In this document: piece by piece, positions 1 to 6,424 of the stretch | Layout of the letters: each line of letters starts with the position of its first letter | How positions within the stretch are numbered: position 1 is the first letter of the stretch | Origin: Trichomonas tenax | Lineage: Eukaryota; Parabasalia; Trichomonadida; Trichomonadidae | DNA length: 12,558 nucleotides | NCBI GenBank assembly: GCA_023091735.1 | Contig: JALKBU010001324.1 | Coordinates: forward strand, 1 to 12,558 | Direction of reading: 5' to 3' | Position numbers and translations under genes: made by a program | Notes under the pieces: model-generated | The model's input: the letters and a program-made list of their open reading frames with translations, nothing else | Databases searched by the model: none | What the model was told of the DNA's origin: nothing

Positions 1-54
1 GAGAAGATTGTCTGCAATCTTCTGCCAAAGAAACTTATAGCGTGGATCGGCCAT
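1..54 (-). CDS. N-terminal 18 codons of an unidentified protein, cut by the window edge
   Basis: Reading the minus strand from the ATG at 54-52 gives MADPRYKFLWQKIADNLL, open to position 1 without a stop. The upstream sequence on that strand is purine-rich, and the nearest upstream ATG (about 97-95) is followed at once by a stop, so 54 is the natural start. The fragment is too short to identify. It is divergent to the gene at 473, so the 418 bp between them should hold both promoters. It is called coding from the clean start and protein-like composition only. Confidence 0.5.
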   Translation of the reverse strand, partial: MADPRYKFLWQKIADNLL

Positions 55-472
55 TTTTGTTTTTTGTCCGTTTTTCTTTTCCCTCAATATTCGTTACATT
101 TTTTCTTTTTTAACGAGAAATCTTGACGAAGATTTTCAATGCATGATGCGAATTTTGGCATAATTTTGCATCTATTTTAATATGCATCTGATAAAGATGC
201 TCGCAATATATCCTAACTTTCAATATCTAAACAATTTATTTATTCATAAATTTTAAACTTATTTTTCACGACAGAACAAATTGCGGGTATGAAGTAGTTG
301 AAAAAAATGTAACGACAGCATAAGAAATGGCCTGAAACATGGACAATGTAAATTTGAAATTGACAAATGGTAACAATTTGATAAGAAATAGATAACTGCC
401 ATTACGTTTTGGTCTAATATTGTTTTTTGAAAAATTCTCAAAAAAAAACAATAAATTCTCCAACAATTTTTA
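55..472. other. Intergenic region between divergent genes
   Basis: AT-rich DNA separating two divergently transcribed genes. The left part (60-150) contains several CpG-bearing motifs; one is AAAACG on the minus strand at 74-69, 15 nt before the left gene's ATG. A loose inverted repeat GATGC...GCATC occurs around 146-173. A long A run precedes the ATG at 473. I see no clear TCAYW initiator close to that ATG; the nearest TCA (438-440) is followed by a run of A. No convincing ORF, RNA gene or mobile element is visible. Confidence 0.5.
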
Positions 473-1651
473 ATGGACAAGTCGAATTATCAAATCCATT
501 TCTATGAAAAGACCATTTCCTTGTTTGTTTCCAATTCCTCCCTTAAAGGCATTACGTTGAACATGGTCAGGGGTTATTACTCATCAAATCGACCAATAAA
601 ATATCTTAGAATAGAAATTAACGGCATTAACATTGATTTGGTAACACTTGAAAGTAACCAAAAACTCAGGTTACAAATAGCCGAGTTCCTTGATGTCTTT
701 TACCAATTATGGGAAAAAATTATTAATAAATTTGAATTTGGTGTATTTCTTCAATTGATTCACAAGCTAATGCAAAACAATGATTTTATGGAAGTATCAC
801 AAGAATTTACGAAAAAACTTGTTGAATCAAAAGAAAAATATTTTATTATTTTTAAATTCATTCTACACCTCAAACAGTATTATCATGACTCATCTAATGA
901 TCGTTGCCGCTTGCAATTGTTTCAATCATGTATTGATATTTTCGAACATCCTTTGGAAGACAAATCAATTGATTTATCGCCATTTTTAGAAAAAGAACCT
1001 CGCTCTCCATTTATCGTATTCTTCATTTTCTCAGTCAATCCTAATCATCCGAGAAATGAAGCACTTAAGCTTTTACTCAATGAATTCCAGAATATACAAA
1101 GGGACTATGAAACACTTGTGCATTATTTTGATAAAACAGAAACCAAGGCATCTAATCCAATTCCATTTTATTATATTGTTCAAATATATCCTCCAATCAA
1201 ATGTTCATGTAATAAGGAGGACGACAAAATTAATGCAATTATGAAATTCAGGAAATTTGACAAATATAAAATTGTGCATGGAGATACAATTAGAATTGAT
1301 TCTGGAAATGATGCGGATAAACAAATTCGTGAAAGTAACAGGGATACAATGTGTAATAAATTGAAAAAGGCATTGACTGAAGAAATTAAATACACAAATA
1401 ATCAAATAAAAGCACATAAAACTGCAGCTGTATTAGACACTGTTGGAGTTAATGATACATTATCAAAACTAAAGAAACTTCATGGAATTTTAGCTCAACT
1501 TAGAAATCAAAGAAATTCAATTAGCTCAGATCGATTCGTTTCTTCAGTGGATATATCAGATGTATTTGATTTTATTGAGCAGAAACACATCAAATATGAT
1601 AAGAATATCATTGAAAATTATTTTACTAATCTGTACAAAGAAAATTCTTAA
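473..1651 (+). CDS. Hypothetical protein, 392 aa, unrecognised
   Basis: A continuous frame from ATG 473 to TAA 1649-1651, by far the longest in this stretch and with no competitor on the other strand. I recognise no family. Residues 1-60 look like mixed beta strand, including a hydrophobic block around 44-58. Residues 62-220 are rich in Leu, Phe and Ile and probably helical, containing a segment of FxFI/FIVFFIF type near 126-131 and 180-187. Residues 240-270 hold a Cys pair (CSC, 244-246) and a basic patch. Residues 282-350 are a highly charged, Lys/Arg/Gln-rich helical stretch that could form a coiled coil. There is no signal peptide and no clear membrane span. The domain order recalls large trichomonad-specific families with an N-terminal beta module and a helical middle, but that is only an impression. 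Its 3' end converges on the TBC relic and gene. Confidence 0.75.
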   Translation: MDKSNYQIHFYEKTISLFVSNSSLKGITLNMVRGYYSSNRPIKYLRIEINGINIDLVTLESNQKLRLQIAEFLDVFYQLWEKIINKFEFGVFLQLIHKLMQNNDFMEVSQEFTKKLVESKEKYFIIFKFILHLKQYYHDSSNDRCRLQLFQSCIDIFEHPLEDKSIDLSPFLEKEPRSPFIVFFIFSVNPNHPRNEALKLLLNEFQNIQRDYETLVHYFDKTETKASNPIPFYYIVQIYPPIKCSCNKEDDKINAIMKFRKFDKYKIVHGDTIRIDSGNDADKQIRESNRDTMCNKLKKALTEEIKYTNNQIKAHKTAAVLDTVGVNDTLSKLKKLHGILAQLRNQRNSISSDRFVSSVDISDVFDFIEQKHIKYDKNIIENYFTNLYKENS

Positions 1652-1758
1652 TCAATTGATATATAAAAGCATTGTTCTTTTATTATTAACATTTCATCAT
1701 CAATGCAAAGAATTACAACTGCAGAGTACTTAACATTTTGAAAGTGGTTTATTTATCA

Positions 1759-1897
1759 TGGAAAGTTTGTGTATAAATAAATATTTTGCTCTATCAAATC
1801 ATCTGGCTTTAACTCATATTGAATTAAACATAGCTATGGAAATATAATTATTGTGAACAATAAACAACAAAAATTTAATGATTTCAAAAAAGATTTT
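1759..1897 (-). pseudogene. Decayed C-terminal fragment of a TBC (Rab-GAP) domain
   Basis: On the minus strand, 1897-1817 reads KIFFEIIKFLLFIVHNN then YISIAMFN. After a one-base shift the reading continues as IQYELKPDD then LIEQNIYLYTNFP, and ends at stop codons 1758-1753. This matches the last helices of a TBC domain, where the usual pattern is a hydrophobic YxxxAM.xLI followed by ...DF.EN...L.NYP. The core QYELKPDD is identical to residues 298-304 and neighbours of the intact TBC gene next door. At DNA level, 1796-1815 is identical over 20 bases to 2023-2042. The shift corresponds to one missing G: the intact gene has GG at 2048-2049, the copy a single G at 1821. No start codon or upstream half is present. 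It begins about 10 bp after the intact gene's stop, which suggests a partial tandem duplication that decayed, or the tail of a lost neighbouring paralogue. Confidence 0.65.
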
Positions 1898-1907
1898 TGA
1901 AATAATA

Positions 1908-2936
1908 TTACAAAAATCCTGAATCATTAACATGATCTGCATTCCAAAGTCTACTTGATAGCTTGAGTAAGCTAGCAACATCAATTTGATGCTTCTTCTG
2001 TAAAGCACATAATGTTCCTACAAAATCATCTGGCTTTAACTCGTATTGGAAATGAACTAAGTGTGAAACTGCAACATAATATGAATACTCGATAAAATAA
2101 TGAAAATGAGCAAACAAAGAATCCCAAATCAGAACCAATTTGTCGATAGGATAGTCTTGGGCAAAAAGGAGATTCAGCCATCGTAATGCGAAGTTTATAG
2201 GAGGAATGTTTGCTTTAATTATAATACTTGCAGCATAAGAATGGTGCTTCGATAAAACATTCATGAATTTCGCCATCTTTGCTAAAATAAAAGTTGAGTG
2301 ATCTCTTGTAATATATAAATCTCCTAATGTTGTACCTGTAAATAATTGTTGAAACATGAAAAATGTCATTGCTTCGACTTTCATGAAATCGTTGTCGAAT
2401 AGAGGGCTTGCTGATGCAAATACGTAATATAAAGGACAAATGATTTCGTTAAAGCCTTGAATATAAGATAAACCGGTGTTAAGTTTTCCGAATGAGTACA
2501 ATGCCCTTTCAACCCTTCTTACATGATACGAGTATGGCATAATTGCAATCTTTTTCGGATTTGGAATGGTTTCGTCCGGATTGGGGAAACAAACAATCTG
2601 ATTACCCGTACGAACGATATCTCTATGAATAACTTCCATCAGTTTGTTGTCTTCCGCACCAAAGTCAGTTTCTGCGTTATCGAAAATTTTGGTATGGAAA
2701 TCATCGAGTTTAAAAGTCTGAATATATACCTGGTAGTGGTTCGTGTAGTTGGTTATTTGCTGCTGCCACTCATCCGGGCATAAAGAGAGCAAACCAGAAG
2801 TGATCATCCAAGCCATGCAGCGATCTTGAGCTGTACAAGCAACGAACCCATTGCATAGAGCTTGGCGCAATTTCTTTAGGTTGATTTGAGTACTCTGGCC
2901 TTCGACCTTGAATAGCTCCTCTCTTCCGAAGCCCAT
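1908..2936 (-). CDS. TBC-domain Rab GTPase-activating protein
   Basis: A 342-aa protein that is almost entirely TBC domain. TBC proteins switch off Rab GTPases by speeding GTP hydrolysis and so control vesicle traffic. The dual-finger catalytic motifs are both present. IHRDIVRT at 103-110 supplies the arginine finger (R109), and YIQG at 158-161 supplies the glutamine finger (Q160). The later signature RWLNLLF...YPIDKLVLIWDSLF spans about 252-275. The N-terminal part (21-50) fits the helix that opens the domain. The start ATG (2936-2934) lies 14 nt after a TCATT initiator on the same strand. The stop is TAA 1910-1908. The spacing between R finger and Q finger and the small size resemble TBC1D13-like or Gyp-like single-domain members, but subfamily and Rab target cannot be read from the sequence. 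No membrane segment or extra domain is visible. A decayed TBC tail lies directly downstream. Confidence 0.9.
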   Translation of the reverse strand: MGFGREELFKVEGQSTQINLKKLRQALCNGFVACTAQDRCMAWMITSGLLSLCPDEWQQQITNYTNHYQVYIQTFKLDDFHTKIFDNAETDFGAEDNKLMEVIHRDIVRTGNQIVCFPNPDETIPNPKKIAIMPYSYHVRRVERALYSFGKLNTGLSYIQGFNEIICPLYYVFASASPLFDNDFMKVEAMTFFMFQQLFTGTTLGDLYITRDHSTFILAKMAKFMNVLSKHHSYAASIIIKANIPPINFALRWLNLLFAQDYPIDKLVLIWDSLFAHFHYFIEYSYYVAVSHLVHFQYELKPDDFVGTLCALQKKHQIDVASLLKLSSRLWNADHVNDSGFL

Positions 2937-2947
2937 TTCACTAATTC

Positions 2948-2952
2948 AATGA
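2948..2952 (-). promoter_or_regulatory. Initiator (Inr) of the TBC gene
   Basis: The minus strand reads TCATT at 2952-2948, with the presumed +1 A at 2950, giving a leader of about 14 nt before the ATG at 2936. This fits the trichomonad initiator TCAYW and the very short 5' leaders known in this group. The assignment is by consensus only. Confidence 0.5.
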
Positions 2953-3443
2953 TTTACAAAAACTTCGCTGCTTTCTCGATTACGATGATGCGACTGACTG
3001 CAATTTCGATGTTTTTCTCGTTTTGGACCAGTTTTTAATTATTCCAGAACCTTATTATATTGATACATTGTTGTTACATTTTTATTTTCATATTATGACA
3101 TTGTCCCATCCTTGAAATATATATAGTCGTGTTTAAACTGCCAAATTATGCTTTGGCTATGTCTTTGACAAGCTTTTCATTATTATATTATGATTTTGAT
3201 AAATTCAATTTATCATAAATACTCTTTTAGGTATAATGCATTGATGCATATTCATAAAAGTTGAGCTATATTTATGCCATTGGTATAATAGCTCTATGTT
3301 TTGATTCTGAAATATAATCAATATTTTATAAATTATCTCTTTCATGATTGATACAATCATTAAATTGCTATTATTTAGGTGCAATTATATTATTTCATTG
3401 AATGATTCTTTGCGAAAATTAAGTCAACAAAGATCAATAAAGC
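2953..3443. other. Intergenic region with several small palindromes
   Basis: This region lies upstream of the TBC gene and downstream of the eroded gene at 3444. Positions 2960-3030 are CpG-bearing and probably hold TBC promoter elements, including AAAACGAG on the minus strand at 3024-3017. Three inverted repeats lie further right. 3197-3215 has 9-bp arms around one base (TGATAAATT/AATTTATCA). 3263-3294 has GAGCTAT/ATAGCTC arms with partly paired inner bases. 3344-3360 has ATGATTG/CAATCAT arms with a 3-base loop. None resembles a known RNA gene, and there is no significant ORF. Confidence 0.45.
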
Positions 3444-4145
3444 TCATGAAGAAGTATCAATAAACACTGGTGTAGTCAAATATATCTGAATGCTCTTGAT
3501 ACTTTGATTGATGCTATATTCTATAAACTTGAAATTAGGAAGATATTTCAATGTTTCCTCATTTGGATATCTAAGCCAAATATCGAGTACTTTCACTGGA
3601 ATTTGTCCAGCATAATTCGAGCAAAGGGGTCCAGGAAATGTATTGTTATTTATATAGGATACTTTGGAGCCAAATGCATAATGCCAATATCCTTTAGTAG
3701 GATTTCCATCAATGACTGTGTTCCCATTTCTTTTTAATGCAATTCCTGCAAATTTACAATCTTGTGTTTTATCATAAAATATGCATTTTGAGGGGATGTT
3801 ATATCTTGCGGCAAAATCGCTAACTGTTGAGGTATATAATGGATGGGAGCTTTGATTGAAAAAATAAGGAGCATCAGGGAAATCTGTGGGATAATATAAC
3901 ATAAAATTAAAACGATTGTCTATATAAAATTTATTGCTTATAGATCCAAAACCACTGAATCTATTAATTTCATTGATATTTGAAATTTGTTTGTAAGAAG
4001 TATCATTATTTTTGCTGAAGAAATCTCCATTTGTTGAATTATGATGAAATATCCGAACTCAAGATGAGCCATCTATTGTTGCTAACCTATACCCGCTATA
4101 TGATCTCTCATTTGTTATGAGCAGATTGAAACGAAAGTTAGAATG
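3444..4145 (-). pseudogene. Eroded gene of unknown family, 5' truncated, one internal stop
   Basis: An ATG-initiated frame of 152 codons exists (3902-3444, TGA at 3446-3444). The same frame stays open upstream of that ATG for 52 more codons, to a TGA at 4061-4059. Beyond that single stop it is open again for another 28 codons, to a TGA at 4148-4146. The upstream part is protein-like throughout, with aromatic and polar beta-rich sequence such as YSGYRLATIDGSS just before the stop and RIFHHNSTNGDFF just after it. I therefore read this as the C-terminal remnant of a longer gene rather than a small gene starting at 3902. The peptide is rich in Asn, Tyr, Phe, Pro and Gly, has Cys at about 40, 49 and 94 of the 152-aa part, and looks like a beta-sandwich or lectin-like fold, but I do not recognise the family. 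A real 152-aa gene, or a stop readthrough, are the alternatives. Confidence 0.5.
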
Positions 4146-4631
4146 TCACTTTTAATGCATAATGTTAATGATTTAAATACATAAATGGAATTATTGTTAG
4201 ATCATATTGCATATAATTATTTCGCCCATTGCAATGCTATACTCTAAATTACAGGATAACAGAACATTGATTAATATTGAAGTTTATCATTTTGATATTA
4301 TATTATCTGCCAGTTTGAGAATGTTATTTATTCGCTATGTGATATTGTTTGGTGGAGTTACAAAGCTTAATTCAAATCAGTTTTGTAAATTCTTTGTAAA
4401 ACTCTTGAGTGATTGAGTCTAGATGAAGCTGATCGAATACTATAATATAAGTGAATTTATGTGGTCTAACTTTGACAATTATTGATTGATAAAATAATAA
4501 AATAAGCTGGTTGAGTAAAATAAAATTGATTTTTGTGATTTTCAGTAATTTTTATGAATATTGAACCGGAAAACGAAGGAAATTTTTATTCTAAAATCTG
4601 ACCAATCAATTGCTGTCACCTTTCATTAATA
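4146..4631. other. Intergenic region upstream of Rpn10, with possible coding relics
   Basis: It separates the eroded minus-strand gene from Rpn10. On the minus strand around 4440-4200, short open stretches look protein-like when frames are switched: FDQLHLDSITQEFYKEF and then ILKLADNIIS. This may be a further decayed piece of an old minus-strand gene, but the evidence is weak. A 69-codon plus-strand frame (4207-4416) has no supporting feature and is probably chance. The last 70 bp form the Rpn10 promoter, with CCGGAAAACGAAGGAAA at 4566-4582 and an initiator at 4623. Confidence 0.4.
4623..4628 (+). promoter_or_regulatory. Initiator (Inr) of the Rpn10 gene
   Basis: TCATTA is an exact fit to the trichomonad initiator consensus TCAYTW. 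The +1 A would be 4625, 7 nt before the ATG at 4632, typical of the extremely short leaders of these protists. It supports both the start codon and the organism group. Confidence 0.65.
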
Positions 4632-5876
4632 ATGAACAACCAGCAAGCTACGATTATTTTAATAGACAACTCTGCGTCCTCTATCAACGGAGACTTTTAT
4701 CCAGACCGCCTCAGTGCACAGAGGATAGCAGCTTCAAACCACGTCTCATATTTGTTTTCCGGATCCGGAAAAACACAAATTGGCGTTGGAACACTAGCCT
4801 CAGCAAACTTCGGAATTCAATTATCATTGAACAACAACCAATCCGCCGTTAAACTTGCAATTGATAAAATTGGAAAATACGGAGGTGATGTACAGTTAGA
4901 TGCAGCAATCCGCTGCGGAATTCTCGCTCTCCGCCACCGTAACACCGACGCACCACTCAAGAGAGTCATTGTTTTCCTCGGATCTAAGCACGATTTAACA
5001 GAGAAACTCGCAGAAAAACTCGCAATTGATGCAAACAAGGAGGCCGTCCAAGTTGACTTCATCACATTTGGTGATGATGTTAACGATCTTGAAATTATCG
5101 ATAATTTTGTTAGCAAACTCAAAGCTGAATCACACCACGTTCATCTTCCAGTCGCTCATGTTATCCTTTCCGATCAAGTTTGCATGTGCCCACTTGGACC
5201 TGGTGACAGGCAGATTCGCATTGATGAAGAAGACCAGGATCTCCAGATGGCTATTAAAATGTCTCAGCTCGATGCACCTCAGAATGACGAGGATGTTGAA
5301 TTGCAGAGGGTTCTCGAATTATCAAGACAAGAAACAGAAAACAGTCAATTCTTAGATTCAGTTCGTCAGACAATTCAAGATTATAACCCAGATGGTGCCA
5401 ACGATGCTTCCATGGATCCAGCCCTCCAGGAGGCTCTTCAGGCATCATTAATTGATCATGGTATTGCTCCAGCTACTTCAGCACCAGCTCAGCCAGCACC
5501 AGCAGATGATGATATAGATATGAATGATCCAGAACTTCGTGCTGCTCTCGAAGCCTCCATGCAAGAAAATCAGCCACAAAATGATGATGATATAGATATG
5601 AATGATCCAGAACTTCAAGCTGCTCTTGAAGCTTCAAAGCAGGTGAACCAGCCACAAAATGATGATAATATTGATATGAATGATCCAGAATTGCAGGCTG
5701 CAATCGCTGCATCTAAGGAACTTCCACAGAGCTCAGACAAGATCAAACAAGAATTAGATGATCCGGACTTACTTAATAGCATCTTATCAGACTTACCAGG
5801 TGTAGATCCAAATAGCGAGTTATTTAAGAAGAAAGACGATAAGAAGCAAGATGAGGATGATAAGAAAAAGCAATAA
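4632..5876 (+). CDS. RPN10: 26S proteasome ubiquitin receptor Rpn10/PSMD4 with six UIMs
   Basis: A 414-aa subunit of the 19S regulatory particle that captures polyubiquitinated substrates. Residues 5-185 form the von Willebrand A domain that docks the subunit in the proteasome: IILIDNS at 8-14 carries the MIDAS-like Asp, and NGDFYPDRLSAQ at 19-30, GVGTLA at 51-56 and a hydrophobic VIVFLGS strand at 112-118 match Rpn10 closely. Six UIMs of LxxAxxxS type follow: 198-214, 219-234 (Val in place of the central Ala), 260-275, 297-311, 323-337 and 349-363. Yeast Rpn10 has one UIM and human PSMD4 two, so this receptor is expanded. The tail DLLNSILSDLPGVDPNSE (379-396) plus a Lys/Asp-rich end matches the C-terminus of animal PSMD4. 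The stop TAA is followed by A, making TAAA, the motif used as poly(A) signal in trichomonads. Start supported by the initiator 7 nt upstream. Confidence 0.95.
   Translation: MNNQQATIILIDNSASSINGDFYPDRLSAQRIAASNHVSYLFSGSGKTQIGVGTLASANFGIQLSLNNNQSAVKLAIDKIGKYGGDVQLDAAIRCGILALRHRNTDAPLKRVIVFLGSKHDLTEKLAEKLAIDANKEAVQVDFITFGDDVNDLEIIDNFVSKLKAESHHVHLPVAHVILSDQVCMCPLGPGDRQIRIDEEDQDLQMAIKMSQLDAPQNDEDVELQRVLELSRQETENSQFLDSVRQTIQDYNPDGANDASMDPALQEALQASLIDHGIAPATSAPAQPAPADDDIDMNDPELRAALEASMQENQPQNDDDIDMNDPELQAALEASKQVNQPQNDDNIDMNDPELQAAIAASKELPQSSDKIKQELDDPDLLNSILSDLPGVDPNSELFKKKDDKKQDEDDKKKQ
5505..5738 (+). repeat. Three in-frame 78-bp tandem repeats encoding UIM 4-6
   Basis: Units 5505-5582, 5583-5660 and 5661-5738 each encode 26 residues: an acidic D-D-D/N-I-D lead, MNDPELxAA(L/I)xAS, then a Q/N-rich linker. 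Units 1 and 2 are very similar at DNA level; unit 3 diverges after about 5720. This is a coding minisatellite that has multiplied a ubiquitin-interacting motif, so copy number may vary between strains. Confidence 0.85.
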
Positions 5877-6424
5877 ATGATTATTTTTAGCTTTTGAAAT
5901 TACATCTAATTGTAAATCTGTAACGCTTCATCTCTTTGTTGTTAATTTTAATATTCCTTTATCAACAGATCAAATTATGTTAAAAAAATCTTATTGAAAT
6001 TATGCAGTTATGGAATATGTCTATTAAGAAACTACTCGAAAAGAAGATTTAATATATGTGTGTAAATGCTGAATGGATAATTCAATATCAAAAAATAAAA
6101 TAAAATGATTTGAGCTATAAAACTCTAACACATATGATACACAGTAGTTTTCTAGTATATATTCTAAAGGAATGAAGTTGATTCAAATGGATTTTTATAA
6201 AATGTCAAAGAATTATGTAAACTGTCATATTCCTCTGAAAATTGTCATAAAATTATGTTTATTGGCAAAATTTAAAGCTATCGTCTATAAAAATAACGTT
6301 CATAGATAATTCTTTTTTCGTGCGGATCCGTAATCACCGATAGGAGCATAAAACTAAAAGCGAAGGAAAACGCGAAAGACAGATCAAATAAAAATTTTGG
6401 CGGGCAAAGTATTCAAAAATTTTA
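5877..6424. other. Intergenic region between Rpn10 and the Myb gene
   Basis: The first part is the Rpn10 3' region, very AT-rich with no ORF. A short imperfect direct repeat of about 22 bp (6199-6220 and 6238-6260, both AAAATtGTCA..AATTATGT type) is visible. From about 6300 the base composition changes abruptly to CpG- and GC-containing sequence (GTGCGGATCCG, CACCGATAGG, GGAAAACGCG), marking the Myb promoter. CGAAGGAAA at 6361-6369 is identical to 4574-4582 in the Rpn10 promoter. No close TCAYW initiator is visible before the Myb ATG; the nearest TCA (6413-6415) is followed by A. Confidence 0.5.
6396..6408 (+). promoter_or_regulatory. E2F/DP-like site upstream of the Myb gene
   Basis: TTTGGCGGGCAAA, 17 bp before the ATG. 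It matches the core of the eukaryotic E2F/DP consensus (TTTSSCGS, TTTGGCGGGAA) and is nearly symmetric (reverse strand TTTGCCCGCCAAA). It is a GC island in DNA that is otherwise mostly A and T. Whether E2F binds it here is inference; in animals B-Myb is a well-known E2F target. Confidence 0.4.

Noticed and set aside
259..480. Minus-strand frames of 66-73 codons overlapping the start of the 392-aa gene
   Set aside because: Low-complexity Phe/Leu/Ser translation of T-rich antisense DNA; two overlapping frames of equal quality indicate chance.
1814..2008. A 64-codon minus-strand frame read as a separate small gene
   Set aside because: Its first half is out-of-frame TBC gene sequence and its last 27 codons are the frame-shifted part of the TBC relic.
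4207..4416. A 69-codon plus-strand frame before Rpn10
   Set aside because: No initiator, no recognisable domain and AT-rich composition; the opposite strand is slightly more protein-like.
5473..5712. A 79-codon minus-strand frame with repeats rich in Leu, His and Tyr
   Set aside because: It is the antisense shadow of the UIM repeats in Rpn10.
6199..6260. Imperfect 22-bp direct repeat between Rpn10 and Myb
   Set aside because: Only two copies, low-complexity AT-rich sequence, no flanking structure; probably chance or an old slippage event.
6279..6285. TATCGTC, resembling Myb recognition elements reported for a Trichomonas adhesin promoter, as a sign of Myb autoregulation
   Set aside because: One short match from memory about 140 bp from the ATG is not enough evidence.
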